A stretch of 64,000 nt of DNA from Filomicrobium sp033765285 (GTDB taxonomy: Bacteria > Pseudomonadota > Alphaproteobacteria > Rhizobiales > Hyphomicrobiaceae): the NCBI GenBank assembly GCA_033765285.1, contig JANRIE010000010.1, positions 62,001-126,000 of the forward strand, read 5' to 3'. The notes beneath the pieces are model-generated. The model worked only from the letters and a program-made list of their open reading frames with translations, was not told the DNA's origin and searched no databases. The position numbers and the translations under genes are program-made. Of the stretch, positions 1 to 9,488 are shown one piece after another (position 1 is the stretch's first letter; every line of letters begins with the position of its first letter).

Positions 1-652
1 TGGCGACCAGACGGCGGTGCTGGCGCTCGATTTCGCTGCGCGTGGCGGCCAGTACGTCCTCGGAGGCACCCGCGCGCTCCTCCTCGGCTAGCCGGGCCTC
101 GAGTGCTGCGACTTCGTCGGGGCTAGGGCGGCGCAGCGCAATCCGTCGCGAGAGGCTGTTGCGCAACGTGCGTGGTATCGAAATAGCCGACGGGGGACCC
201 GACGTGCGGTAGCCGGCGCGCCGAGGCTCGGTCTGGTCCTCCCCCATGATTTGGCGCTTGGCGAGGTCGGGAAGCTCGAGGTCCTCGAGGAACAGATCCA
301 TGAACTCTTCGTCGGACAGGACGAAGCGAAACTCGTCCTCGCCGTCGCCGCCGTATCCGCCACTGCCGCCGCCCCCTTCGGGCCGGGGAATAAGGTCGCC
401 TTCGACGTGGGTTTTGTTGCCGGGCAGCACGTACTCCTTCACGCCGCCCTCACCAGAGCGGCGGAAGGCTGGCTCGTGCACGCCGCCGGCTGGGACCGAG
501 ATTTCCCCGCCCTGGCCTATGTCCTTGATGGATTTCTTTTGCGAGGCCTCCTGCACCGCGCGCTTCACAAGGGCGCGGGAACGCCGGATGAAGCGCTGGC
601 GGTTGGCAAGGCTCTTGCCGCTCGGGTCGCGGCGTCGGTCAATGATGTGCAC
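1..652 (-). CDS. yeaH: YeaH/DUF444 family protein (C-terminus beyond window edge)
   Basis: Partner of the PrkA/YeaG kinase; the family is defined by DUF444 and is thought to act with YeaG in stress and starvation responses. I translated the minus strand by hand. From a GTG at 652 it reads HIIDRRRDPSGKSLANRQRF, which matches the N-terminus of E. coli YeaH (IDRR, S-x-x-NRQRF-x-RR). It continues with GGEISVP, a Gly-rich stretch, DEEFMDLFLEDLELP and RTLRNSLSRR, all in the order seen in YeaH. About 217 codons are present, roughly half the usual 420-430 residues; the von Willebrand-like C-terminal half lies outside the window. It starts 73 bp after the prkA stop, so the two genes probably form one operon. 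No ATG lies nearby in this frame, hence the GTG. Confidence 0.88.
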   Translation of the reverse strand, partial: MHIIDRRRDPSGKSLANRQRFIRRSRALVKRAVQEASQKKSIKDIGQGGEISVPAGGVHEPAFRRSGEGGVKEYVLPGNKTHVEGDLIPRPEGGGGSGGYGGDGEDEFRFVLSDEEFMDLFLEDLELPDLAKRQIMGEDQTEPRRAGYRTSGPPSAISIPRTLRNSLSRRIALRRPSPDEVAALEARLAEEERAGASEDVLAATRSEIERQHRRLVA

Positions 653-725
653 GTTTGGACTGCTCGATGGTTGGCTTGGCCCGGTGGCGCAGTGACCCGC
701 GCCCCCGGACACATTTCGCGTTGCC

Positions 726-2660
726 TCAGCTTGACTGCTTTACACGCATATACCACTCCACCAGACGCCGCACCTGCCGCTCGGTGTAGCCGCGCGACAC
801 CATGCGATCGACGAACTCACCGTGCTTGCGCTCGGTTTCGCTGTCGCGCTTCGACCCGAAGCTGATGACCGGCAGCAGGTTCTCGACCTGTGAGAACATG
901 CGCCGCTCGATCACCTCGCGGATTTTCTCGTAGCTCGTCCACGACGGGTTCTTGCCGCCATGCTGGGCGCGCGAGCGGAGCGTGAATTTCACGATCTCGT
1001 TGCGGAAGTCCTTCGGGTTGGCGATGCCGGCGGGCTTCTCGATCTTGGACAGTTCCTGGTTCAGAAGTTCGCGATTGAGGAGCTGGCCGGTGTCGGGATC
1101 CTTGAAATCCTGGTCCTCGATCCAGGCGTCGGCATAATCGACGTAGCGCTCGAACAGGTTCTGGCCGAAGTCGTGGTAGCTCTCAAGGTAGGCCTTCTGG
1201 ATCTCGTTGCCGATGAACTCGGCGTAGCGCGGCCCAAGCTCGGCCTTGATGAACTCGATGTAGGCGTTCTGCACGTCGTCGGGGAACTGCTCGCGACGGA
1301 TCGCCTGCTCGAGCACGTACATCAGGTGAACGGGGTCGGCACCGACCTCCTCGGTGTCGTGATTGAAGGTCGCCGAGAGCGTCTTGAACGCAAACCGCGT
1401 CGAGATGCCCTCCATGCCCTCGTCCACCCCGGCCGCGTCCTTGTACTCCTGCATCGTGCGGGCCTTGGGGTCGGTCTCCTTCAAGCTCTCGCCATCGTAG
1501 ACCCGCATCTTGGAGTACAGCGAGGAGTTCTCGTGCGACTTCAGCCGTGAGAGCACCGCGAACCGGGCGAGCATGTCGAGCGTGCCGGGTGCGCAGGGGG
1601 CCTTTGACAGCTCAGAGTTGCGAATGAGCTTGTCGTAGATTTTGACCTCCTCCTGCACACGCAAGCAGTAGGGCACCTTGATCACATAGATGCGGTCGAT
1701 GAAGGCTTCGTTGGTCTTGTTGTTCTTGAATGTCCGCCACTCGGCTTCGTTGGAGTGGGCCATGATGATGCCCGTGAAGGGAATGGCACCAATGTTCTCC
1801 GAGCCGATGTAGTTGCCTTCCTGGGTCGCCGTCAGCAGCGGGTGCAGCATCTTGATCGGTGCCTTGAACATCTCGACGAACTCGAGCACGCCTTGGTTGG
1901 CGCGGTTGAGGCCGCCCGAGTAGGAGTAGGCGTCGGCGTCGTTCTGGGCGTGCATCTCCAGCTTGCGGATGTCGACCTTGCCGACGAGCGAGGAGACGTC
2001 CTGGTTGTTCTCATCGCCAGGCTCGGTCTTGGCGACGCCGATCTGGCGCAACCGGGACGGCATCAGGCGGGCGACCTTGAACTTCGTGAGATCGCCGCCG
2101 AATTCTTCCAGACGCTTGAGGCACCACGGGCTCATCTGGCCGGTGAGGCGGCGGCGGGGGATGCCGTAGTCCCTCTCCAGCACGGCACCCGTGGTCTCGG
2201 GGTCGAACAGCGACAGCGGGCTCTCGAAGATCGGCGACAGCTCGTCGCCGGCCTTCAGGACGTAGATGGGCCGTAACTCCATCAGCGCCTTGATGCGCTC
2301 CGCCAGCGACGACTTGCCACCCCCCACGGGCCCGAGGAGATAGAGGATCTGCTTGCGCTCTTCGAGCCCCTGGGCAGCCTGCCGCAGAAACGCGACGATG
2401 CGCTCGATCGTCTCCTCCATGCCGTAGAATTCGGTGAACGAGGGGTAGGTCTTGATCGTGCGGTTCATGAACACGCGGCCGAGGATGCTGTCCTTGGACG
2501 TGTCGACCACGACCGGCTCACCGATGGCGGCGAGCAGGCGCTCATGCGCGGTGGCGTACATCATGGGGTCGGACCGGCAGCCCTCCAGATACTCCTGGAG
2601 CGACATGAGCGTTTCCCGGCGCGCGTCGAAGCTCTGCGCGTAGCTTTCAAACAGTCCCAT
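726..2660 (-). CDS. prkA: PrkA/YeaG family serine protein kinase
   Basis: A 644-residue protein, the normal length for PrkA/YeaG. The N-terminal two thirds is an AAA-type module with Walker A GPVGGGKSS near residue 110 and the family segments FYGMEETIERIV and SGGLNRANQGVLEFVEMFKA. The C-terminal third is the PrkA kinase domain. In E. coli YeaG is a protein kinase needed in nitrogen starvation and stationary phase, and is made with YeaH. Here yeaH follows 73 bp downstream on the same strand. A GGAGG lies 9 bases before the ATG at 2660. A sigma-54-type promoter sequence is found at 2705-2721, which fits the nitrogen-starvation link known from E. coli. Identity is secure; substrates cannot be read from sequence. 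Confidence 0.96.
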   Translation of the reverse strand: MGLFESYAQSFDARRETLMSLQEYLEGCRSDPMMYATAHERLLAAIGEPVVVDTSKDSILGRVFMNRTIKTYPSFTEFYGMEETIERIVAFLRQAAQGLEERKQILYLLGPVGGGKSSLAERIKALMELRPIYVLKAGDELSPIFESPLSLFDPETTGAVLERDYGIPRRRLTGQMSPWCLKRLEEFGGDLTKFKVARLMPSRLRQIGVAKTEPGDENNQDVSSLVGKVDIRKLEMHAQNDADAYSYSGGLNRANQGVLEFVEMFKAPIKMLHPLLTATQEGNYIGSENIGAIPFTGIIMAHSNEAEWRTFKNNKTNEAFIDRIYVIKVPYCLRVQEEVKIYDKLIRNSELSKAPCAPGTLDMLARFAVLSRLKSHENSSLYSKMRVYDGESLKETDPKARTMQEYKDAAGVDEGMEGISTRFAFKTLSATFNHDTEEVGADPVHLMYVLEQAIRREQFPDDVQNAYIEFIKAELGPRYAEFIGNEIQKAYLESYHDFGQNLFERYVDYADAWIEDQDFKDPDTGQLLNRELLNQELSKIEKPAGIANPKDFRNEIVKFTLRSRAQHGGKNPSWTSYEKIREVIERRMFSQVENLLPVISFGSKRDSETERKHGEFVDRMVSRGYTERQVRRLVEWYMRVKQSS

Positions 2661-3122
2661 AACCAGAGCGCCTCCACATTCGGTTGCCTCGAACTCCGGG
2701 GGTGAGCACGCGACATGCCAGAACCCGACGAGCCCTGCGTTCTGCTCAATATATGAGGAATACGAACCGCGGCATCAACCGGCCGCTGAGTTCACCCCCT
2801 CCCAGTGCCAACTCGCAAATGATGAGAGGCATTTGTGTCCAAGTGACGATAGCCTATTTCACGTCGATTGGACCATCGTCATAGCGACCGTGTCCCGGCC
2901 ATTGCGAGCAGTCGACATGTGATGCTGCCAAAGCGTGCCCGACGCGCCTGCGCCTTTGCGCGTGGCGCGAATGCGCTGTTCGGTTCCCGCGAGCAGCTCG
3001 TCCCGTCGCCGAACGTATCCTGCAGAGGCTGCTGGCGGCATACGGGCGTGCTGGCGGTCGTCGGGCCTGACGCGAGCGCCGCGAGCGGTTCGCCGGCGGA
3101 CGTGGACGGCCGGGACCGAATT
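2661..3122. other. intergenic region upstream of prkA and downstream of the glycan locus
   Basis: 462 bp without a convincing gene. The prkA-proximal part carries the sigma-54-like element. About 20 bp further upstream on the minus strand there is a TATATT with a TTGATG 19 bp before it, a poor sigma-70 candidate because the spacer is long. The rest (about 2850-3122) lies beyond the end of the MBOAT gene and shows no repeat, hairpin plus T-run, or conserved frame. Confidence 0.5.
2705..2721 (-). promoter_or_regulatory. candidate sigma-54 (-24/-12) promoter for prkA-yeaH
   Basis: On the minus strand this reads CTGGCATGTCGCGTGCT. It has the invariant GG and GC exactly 10 bases apart and agrees with the sigma-54 consensus (YTGGCACGRNNNTTGCW) at about 11 of 14 fixed positions. 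The start point would lie some 30-35 bases before the prkA ATG at 2660. In E. coli the homologous yeaGH operon is NtrC/sigma-54 controlled, which raises the prior. No activator site was identified. Confidence 0.42.
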
Positions 3123-4508
3123 CTAGAACTGGAAATAGATGAAGCCGACGTCGGTGTGTTGGGAGACCACCACGATGTAGGCGACGATCAGGCTGGTCAG
3201 CGCAGCGCGGGGCCAGGCTGGCCAGTCGAGCACGAAGAAGCGGCCATAGCGCTGCTCGGCCCATTCGAGTGCGGCAATGACCCCACTGAGGGTGACCAGC
3301 ATGGCGAGTAGCCCACTGTGGGCGGGATACCACTCGAAGTTGCCCAATGCCCCGATCATCGACAGCATCAGCGTGCTGTCACCGGCCCGGAACAGGAACC
3401 AGCCGACGAGTACCACGCTCATGGTGGTTATCCAGCCCGCCAGGCTCGCCAGTCCGTAGGCCGGGGGCCAGCGGCCAATCAGGTGATTGATCCCGAGCGC
3501 GACCCCGTGCAGGGCACCCCACAATACGAAGGTCCAACTGGCACCGTGCCAAAGCCCACCCAAGAGCATCGTCAGCATCAGGTTGCGGATGTAAAGCCCC
3601 TGGGACCCGCGACTGCCTCCGAGCGGAACGTAGATGTAGTCGCGCAACCAATTGCTGAGCGAGATGTGCCAGCGCCGCCAGAAATCGACGAGCGACGTCG
3701 CCCAGTAGGGAAAGTTGAAATTCCAGATCAACTCGATGCCGAACAACAGCGCAACGCCCTTGGCAATCAGGCTGTAGCCCAGAAAGTCGCCATAGATTTG
3801 CAGCGCGAACGCAAGCGTCCCGAGTACCACCCACCAGCCGGACGCGTGCCGCGTCGAATAGGCTAGTTCGACGTGTGGAGCCAGAACGTCGGCAATGCCA
3901 ATCTTGACGAAATACCCCAGCACAATCAGCCAGATCGCCTCGGCTACCTGACGGCGTGTGACGGTTCGCCGGCGATGGAACTGCGTGAGCAGGTCGCGCG
4001 CGCGCTCGATCGGGCCTGCCACGAGTTGCGGGAAGAAGGCGATGAACGCGCCGAAGCAAATGAAGTCTCGCTCGGCGCGGATGTCGCGCCTATAGACATC
4101 GACCATGTAGGCGATGGCCTGAAACGTGTAGAACGATATGCCGATGGGCAGGATGATCTGCAGCACGAACTTGGATTGAGAAAAGCCCATCTGGGCGAGC
4201 ATCACAAGAAAAGAGTCGATGAAGAAATTGGCATATTTGAACGTCACCAGGATTCCGACGAGAACGACGATCCCCGCACCCAACCACACCCGCGCATGCT
4301 TGCTCGTCTCGATCATGCGGCCGACGCCGTAGGCCACGACGATCGACAGAAGGAAAAGAGAAAGAAAGCGCCAGTCCCACCAGCCATAGAAAAAAAGCGA
4401 AGCGACAAAGATCAGGGCATTCTGGATGCGCAGGCTGTCGTGAAACAGGTGGTAAAGTGCGAGCACGAGCGGCAAGAAGGCAAAGAACGCGATCTCGGTG
4501 AACGACAT
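3123..4508 (-). CDS. MBOAT family O-acyltransferase (AlgI/PatA-like)
   Basis: Polytopic membrane acyltransferase expected to move an acyl (usually acetyl) group across or within the inner membrane for O-acylation of a polysaccharide. It has the hallmarks of the AlgI-type MBOAT family: FFPQLVAGPIERARDLL, FWRRWHISLSNWLRDYIYVP, and LGGLWHGASWTFVLWG with the presumed active-site His at about residue 321. About 10-12 hydrophobic segments are spread over 461 residues. I start it at MSFTEIAFF (4508) because the preceding 22 in-frame residues are polar and would overlap the upstream gene. It follows the SGNH-like gene by 19 bp, the usual MBOAT/SGNH pairing in which the SGNH protein completes the transfer. 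The acceptor is presumably the glycan made by this locus. Confidence 0.92.
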   Translation of the reverse strand: MSFTEIAFFAFLPLVLALYHLFHDSLRIQNALIFVASLFFYGWWDWRFLSLFLLSIVVAYGVGRMIETSKHARVWLGAGIVVLVGILVTFKYANFFIDSFLVMLAQMGFSQSKFVLQIILPIGISFYTFQAIAYMVDVYRRDIRAERDFICFGAFIAFFPQLVAGPIERARDLLTQFHRRRTVTRRQVAEAIWLIVLGYFVKIGIADVLAPHVELAYSTRHASGWWVVLGTLAFALQIYGDFLGYSLIAKGVALLFGIELIWNFNFPYWATSLVDFWRRWHISLSNWLRDYIYVPLGGSRGSQGLYIRNLMLTMLLGGLWHGASWTFVLWGALHGVALGINHLIGRWPPAYGLASLAGWITTMSVVLVGWFLFRAGDSTLMLSMIGALGNFEWYPAHSGLLAMLVTLSGVIAALEWAEQRYGRFFVLDWPAWPRAALTSLIVAYIVVVSQHTDVGFIYFQF

Positions 4509-4527
4509 GGGATCTCGCGTTTCCGGC

Positions 4528-5628
4528 TCACTCGCGGGTGGATACGACTGGCATCGCCGACAGCTTTTCGGCAAGTGCGTCCGTGTAAATCAGCCGGCCG
4601 TTGCGGTCCAGGTGCGTCAAGCTCTCGAACACGTCGAGCGGGTAGGTGACGGGCATGTCGATCACCTGCTCCGGCGCAAGGCCCAACCGCGTCACAAGGT
4701 CGGGCTTCATGCGCGCCCAGTTCGCCTCGATCTCGGGGTCCAGGCAGTTCGACGGAACCGGCGTGAACAAGACGAGGAAGCGCTCGGCTCCAACCTGGGC
4801 GACGAGGGCGCGCAGGTCGTCGAGTGCGGCGAAGTACAGTGCTGTCGGCGGGTGCCGGAAGTTCTCGCGACAGTGTTTGGGCTGGCTGCCGGCGTCTCCA
4901 AGATCGGCTGCATTCGCGCGGGGGCCCAGGGGGGCCGGCGCGCTCGCTACACCGTGCGTCGTCACTTCATCGCGAAACCGCTGGAGTGGTCCATAATACA
5001 GCCCGTACGTGCCCTTCATCGGCAGGCTCAGAACGTGGTCGAGGGCGTACTGCTCGACCATGCGCGTCATGAGGGCCAGCGGGGCTTGCTGTTGTTCGGG
5101 AGAGGCCTGGCCTCCGGAGTCGACGAAACGGACCCAGGCGTCCCATGCCTTGCGGCGGCGCACCTGGTCGGGATGGATGACGACAACGATCCGGCCAGCG
5201 TGCTTTTTGCGCTCGACCAGGAAGGTGCGCAGCATGCGCGCGTAGCCGGTCGGCCCAAGATAGGCGATGGAGCACAGGGACGCTACGCGCGGCGTTCCCG
5301 GCAAGCGCGCAGCCAGCCGTTCGACGTGGATGCCCATGAGGCAGGAACTGTCGCCGATGAACAGGATATCCTGGTCCGGCAGGCTCTGCGCCCGTAGAAT
5401 CTGCTCATAGATGACAACGGAGGTCGTCTTGTCATGGGCCAGTCGAAGTTTGTCGGCCTCCGGCAGGGACCTATAGGCGAAGAAGACCACGAGGCCGATG
5501 AGGATCAGCAAGGCTGCTGTCCGCCATGTCTCGTCCACGATCATCGCGAAAACACGGGCCGACTCTGTCAGCCGAGCCCGGACACTGCTTCCCGCGCGTG
5601 GCCCCGATGTGTCGACATTCGGCGTCAT
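4528..5628 (-). CDS. membrane-anchored SGNH-like protein, probable O-acetylation partner of the MBOAT
   Basis: 366 residues with one hydrophobic anchor at about 38-52, then a soluble, presumably periplasmic, domain. The segment DILFIGDSSCLMGI fits SGNH block I with Ser94 as nucleophile, and THLDRNGRLIY near the C-terminus fits block V with His339. This arrangement resembles AlgJ/AlgX- or DltD-like proteins that work with MBOAT acyltransferases. Its start overlaps the stop of the upstream membrane protein by 4 bp (ATGA), and the MBOAT gene follows after 19 bp, so the three are probably translated together. Overall similarity to named families is low, so the assignment rests on the two motif blocks and the context. 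Confidence 0.72.
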   Translation of the reverse strand: MTPNVDTSGPRAGSSVRARLTESARVFAMIVDETWRTAALLILIGLVVFFAYRSLPEADKLRLAHDKTTSVVIYEQILRAQSLPDQDILFIGDSSCLMGIHVERLAARLPGTPRVASLCSIAYLGPTGYARMLRTFLVERKKHAGRIVVVIHPDQVRRRKAWDAWVRFVDSGGQASPEQQQAPLALMTRMVEQYALDHVLSLPMKGTYGLYYGPLQRFRDEVTTHGVASAPAPLGPRANAADLGDAGSQPKHCRENFRHPPTALYFAALDDLRALVAQVGAERFLVLFTPVPSNCLDPEIEANWARMKPDLVTRLGLAPEQVIDMPVTYPLDVFESLTHLDRNGRLIYTDALAEKLSAMPVVSTRE

Positions 5629-7751
5629 GGGGCATTACCCTGCCGGTCGCCAGACCTCACCACCCGTATCAGGTAGCAGGCGATCAAAAGGGCGGCTGCG
5701 ACGACCAGCGGCATGGCGATCAGGCTGTAGCGCGGCAGGAATACGTGAGCCAGAGCATGGGCCCCGAAGTAAGCATTGACGATCAGGCTAAGCGCGATCG
5801 CGGCTTGCAGAACCGGTGGGGCGGTGCGTCCAAGAAAGAAGATCGCGCTGAGGCCCACCGAGGCGGCTGCAACGAGCAGTGTCAGCGGCGAGCGGACGAC
5901 CTCCAGGGCCTTGGCCCACGAGGCTTCCGCACCGGCATAGCGGCCCGCGCGCTGGTCGCACGCGCGCATCTGCGTCTGGCTTGGCGGCCTCAGCGCCGTG
6001 ATCTCGTAGACCCGATCGGCGCGCCATTTGCTGTCACCCGACGTCATCCATTCGAGCCGCTCGCAGGCTGACTGCAATTTGCGCGAGGCAGGTCGCGCCG
6101 CCGTTGAACCTTCCCAGAGCAGCACATAGGTCGCCGTGACATTTCGCAGATAGATATCCGGGTGCTGTTGGATCGCCAGCTTGGCGAAACGACCGCACAT
6201 GTCGCCGCAACCTTCGGATTTGAGCCCCCCGCTTGCGATGCCCAGCGCCGTGATGCCGCGGCCGAAGTGCGCATTGTAGTTTTCACTTTGGCTTTGGCCG
6301 TACCGCCATGGCCACGGCTCGGCGAGGTGCCGACGTCGTGTTTCCTGGCTGGCGTCGACGAGGCGACGCAGCTTGTCCTGGTCGGGATCGGACGGGTCAT
6401 GCTCGACGAACCACGTCGTATAGCCGAATAGCGATAGGCTGCCCTGTGTACTGGCTGAGAAGTGGCCGTGGCTGATGTAGTTTGCAGTGCACATCCCCAG
6501 GTAGCTGGTGATCGGCACCACTATGAGCAGCGCGAAGGCGCGCAGGACCCGGCCGGGGAAGAACAACGCGATGATCGCGGCAGGTGCCACGAGCGCGATG
6601 CCGACCCCCTTCACCACAACGGCTATAGCGATGCCGACGCCAGCGATCAGCAGCTTCGTGTCGGCGTATTGGTGCAGGGCTGCCAGAACGGCCGCCGCAA
6701 AAATCAGGACACCGAACTGGAACAAACCCTCCGACGCCACATAGAGGCCGGGGCCGACGACGGATTCGCTCAGCAGAACCCACAGCAGGCCAAGGCCGGA
6801 TGCCAGCCACCATCCCGTAATCCGGGCGATTGTCCAGAACAGTGCAATGGTTGCGGCGATCAGCAGAATGATCTGCAAGCGCGCCACCTGTGGGAGTGCT
6901 GCAATCGCTTCGAGCGCCGCCACCCAGATGTGGACGCCGGGCGTGCGCATGGCGTCGCCTTCGACATAGCCGAACGTGTCCGTCACGATCAGCGGCGTGC
7001 CGGCCGTGGGCATGAACAGCATCATCGTCCACAGGCAGCCCGCCATGGCACAGCCCCCGAAAAACCACGGGCCAGCCAGTTCTGCGCGTCCGGTGAGCCA
7101 GCCGGCGAGTGGGAGCAACACCAGTGGGGCCAGCACGAGGACCGTCAGCGCGAAACCGGAGCTGATCTGCAACGACTCTCGCCATCGGTCAGCCCAGCCG
7201 TCGGGCACGAACCGCACCTCCTTGATCAGCAAGGGTGAGGTTGGACCAGAAAGAAACCGAACACGCCAATGGGTCGCGGCCACCGGCGCCGAGAGACTGA
7301 GGTGGTGGGGACCGGCACGAGGCTGGTTGAGTACGGCTGCCTGTTGCTGCCATTCGTTGCCGCTTTGGCTCGTCTCGACCGCAATGGATATGTCGCGTGC
7401 GTTCCGGTAGTCCAGTCCATAGGTGATCTCGATGCGTGCCATCGCAATCGGTGCATCGAAAATCTGGCCGATGTAGCGGCTGCCGATCGCCGTCTCGGTC
7501 ATGAAGCCGGTTGCTTCGTTGGTGTCGAAGGCTTTTTCGGGCAGGGTATGAGGGCGCGCGGGCTCCGAGCCGATCGGCGTGGCCAGGGGTGCCGACCAGA
7601 TCAATACCAAGACGGCAACCGACGCGGCCGCCCAGAAGCCCAGCAGGACGCGCGCGAGGACGGTGCCGTGGCGACCACCGACGGCTTGGAGCCGGTCCAT
7701 GAGGCGCGGCACCATCAGGCTCTGGCAGCTTTGCACGATCCGACCGAACAT
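5625..7751 (-). CDS. large polytopic membrane protein with a periplasmic beta-domain (glycosyltransferase-C-like)
   Basis: About 708 residues. There is one transmembrane segment near 30-55, then a soluble domain of about 140 residues (60-200). This domain has the alternating pattern and the SRYIGQIFDAPIAMARIEIT...WRVRFLSG layout of a discoidin or jelly-roll carbohydrate-binding fold. Eight or so transmembrane helices follow (205-430), then a second loop of about 180 residues, then two to four more helices. That topology fits GT-C glycosyltransferases or other lipid-linked-sugar enzymes, but no catalytic motif was recognised. The longest frame starts with a TTG at 7781; I prefer the ATG at 7751. 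It lies in the operon MBOAT - SGNH - this gene - ABC ATPase (54 bp away in the full frame), suggesting work on the exported glycan. Confidence 0.6.
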   Translation of the reverse strand: MFGRIVQSCQSLMVPRLMDRLQAVGGRHGTVLARVLLGFWAAASVAVLVLIWSAPLATPIGSEPARPHTLPEKAFDTNEATGFMTETAIGSRYIGQIFDAPIAMARIEITYGLDYRNARDISIAVETSQSGNEWQQQAAVLNQPRAGPHHLSLSAPVAATHWRVRFLSGPTSPLLIKEVRFVPDGWADRWRESLQISSGFALTVLVLAPLVLLPLAGWLTGRAELAGPWFFGGCAMAGCLWTMMLFMPTAGTPLIVTDTFGYVEGDAMRTPGVHIWVAALEAIAALPQVARLQIILLIAATIALFWTIARITGWWLASGLGLLWVLLSESVVGPGLYVASEGLFQFGVLIFAAAVLAALHQYADTKLLIAGVGIAIAVVVKGVGIALVAPAAIIALFFPGRVLRAFALLIVVPITSYLGMCTANYISHGHFSASTQGSLSLFGYTTWFVEHDPSDPDQDKLRRLVDASQETRRRHLAEPWPWRYGQSQSENYNAHFGRGITALGIASGGLKSEGCGDMCGRFAKLAIQQHPDIYLRNVTATYVLLWEGSTAARPASRKLQSACERLEWMTSGDSKWRADRVYEITALRPPSQTQMRACDQRAGRYAGAEASWAKALEVVRSPLTLLVAAASVGLSAIFFLGRTAPPVLQAAIALSLIVNAYFGAHALAHVFLPRYSLIAMPLVVAAALLIACYLIRVVRSGDRQGNAP

Positions 7752-7835
7752 GTGCCGTGGGCTTTCGCGATCCAATACCAAGGGGGTGTGCAGACGGTAT
7801 CATGCGCAGGCCGATCGCGCCTGGCACCGAGACAC

Positions 7836-8966
7836 TTATTCGAGATGACCTGCCTGTATCCTGCGCCAGCGCTCCGTGGCCTCTCGCATCTCGGCCAACC
7901 GCTGCAGGTCGTTGGATCGTGCACCTTCGAGGTGGCGGCGGGCGTCCAGGAATGCCTGGTAGTTCTGAGCCAGGGAGGCCTCCATCATTTCGTCGCCGGC
8001 TCCCGACACGTGCTTGCCATCGACGATCGTCTGGACGTCTTTCAGCAGTGCATCGAGCTTGATCCAGAACGCTTCTTTCGCCTTGTTGCGGACGTGGCTC
8101 ATCGCTTCGCGTTGCGATCGCGCATCACGCAAAATGGCGGCTGCTTTCTGCACCACAGCGTCCCGGCGCAGCTCTGCCAACTCCTCCTCGGTGTTGCGGT
8201 GGCCGTCACTCGCGATGGCGGCTGGGGCGTCTTCGGGCATGTCAAACTGGCCTGTCATCAACCGGTCGTAGGCGTCGAGCACCTCGCCGATGCTGCCATC
8301 GACGACGAGGCTGCCCCGATCGAGGATCAGGCCCCGCTGGCACATGGCTTCCATCATCTGCGGCGAGTGCGAGATCAGCACGACCGTGCGGTCCGAACGG
8401 ATCAGATCCTGCACCGCCTCGCGGGCCTTGTCGCGGAAGCTCCCGTCACCGGCAGAGAGGGTCTCGTCGATCATCAGGATGTCGGCGGGGAGAAACAGCG
8501 ACAGCGAGAAGCCCAATCGGGCCCGCATGCCCGCCGAGTAGATGGCGAGCGGTTCGTCCACCCAGTTTCCGATCTCGGAGAAGGCGATGATATCGTCGAT
8601 ATGCTTGTCGATGACGCTCGGAAAGTGCCCCTGGTAGAGTGCTGCCGTGTACAGGTTCTCCCGGCCGGTCAGCATGGGATCAAAGCCGGCACCCGGTGCC
8701 AGAATCGTGGTCGTCAGGCCATCTGCGACCTGCAAGCGGCCCTCGTCGGGCGAGATGATGCCGGCCAGCGTGCGCAGCATCGTTGATTTGCCCGAGCCGT
8801 TGCGGCCAATGAGGGCGACCGTTTCGCCGCGTTTCAGCTTGAAGCTGACGTCGCGGAACGCCCAGTGACCCTTGCTCCAGAGCCGCCCGACGCCGCGGCC
8901 CCTCGGCAATCGCACCCCCAGATTTTCGACTTGGATGGCGACGGATGATCCGGCCTTGCTCGTCAT
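7836..8966 (-). CDS. ABC transporter ATP-binding protein, KpsT/Wzt type (polysaccharide export)
   Basis: ATPase that would drive export of a completed glycan through an ABC-2 permease. Walker A GRNGSGKST is at residues 54-62, the signature is YSAGMRARLGFSLSLF, and Walker B is DILMIDE followed by TLSAGDGSF, the form typical of KpsT/Wzt/TagH proteins. The last 110 residues are a charged, probably helical tail and do not look like the beta-sandwich carbohydrate-binding domain found in classical Wzt. The start at 8966 (MTSKAGSS) gives the usual short lead before the first beta strand; an upstream ATG at 9035 would add 23 residues. The only ABC-2 permease in the window is 12 kb upstream at 21113-21913. 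Confidence 0.92.
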   Translation of the reverse strand: MTSKAGSSVAIQVENLGVRLPRGRGVGRLWSKGHWAFRDVSFKLKRGETVALIGRNGSGKSTMLRTLAGIISPDEGRLQVADGLTTTILAPGAGFDPMLTGRENLYTAALYQGHFPSVIDKHIDDIIAFSEIGNWVDEPLAIYSAGMRARLGFSLSLFLPADILMIDETLSAGDGSFRDKAREAVQDLIRSDRTVVLISHSPQMMEAMCQRGLILDRGSLVVDGSIGEVLDAYDRLMTGQFDMPEDAPAAIASDGHRNTEEELAELRRDAVVQKAAAILRDARSQREAMSHVRNKAKEAFWIKLDALLKDVQTIVDGKHVSGAGDEMMEASLAQNYQAFLDARRHLEGARSNDLQRLAEMREATERWRRIQAGHLE

Positions 8967-9488
8967 TGTGGCGTCTTGCTCGCTGTTTCTCGATGCTCGG
9001 AAAAGCAGAATGTTGGTGAATTGCCCCCGCTTCAAGCGCAGTCAAGCGTCGCATCGCGAGCCCTTGCCGCGCTTTGCAACCCCAAATGCGCCGGCAAGCG
9101 GCTCGCAGCGCGTTCGCATTCGACGCGATCACGTTTGCCTCTGGTGGCCCACACCAGGATCTGGTCTGGGAAACCGGGTCGATGTCCCCGATCGACGCCG
9201 AGCCGCAGCCATCCCAGGCGATCCTGCCGTGGTACACGTATCGGAGCATGCTCGGGGTCCAACCGGTAATGAGACACGTCGTTCGTCCTCCGTCAGCGCC
9301 GGGGCGTTCAGTGTCTACACCAACTGCGCGGATTTCACACGTTCCTCCGGCCCAGCGCTGCGACAAGCCTCCCGATACCGGGTCAAAGGCTCTCCGAGGG
9401 CCGCGGGGCTGAGAACGACTGCGTCTCGTGTGAGGACGGCGTGGCCTGGGTTCACCATCCGCAATCGGGTGCCCGGGTGTTGAGGGCC
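8967..9488. other. intergenic region upstream of the ABC ATPase
   Basis: About 520 bp (450 bp if the longer start of the ATPase is used). Open frames here have no recognisable similarity, no good ribosome-binding site and no codon-position bias that I can see. Presumably it carries the promoter for the ABC ATPase - membrane protein - SGNH - MBOAT operon, but I could not pick out a convincing -35/-10 pair. Confidence 0.45.

Noticed and set aside
7269..8786. A 505-codon open frame on the plus strand across the ABC ATPase and membrane-protein genes
   Set aside because: It is antisense to two genes with clear family motifs, and its translation is an Arg/Gly/Gln-rich string without domains, typical of mirror frames in high-GC DNA.
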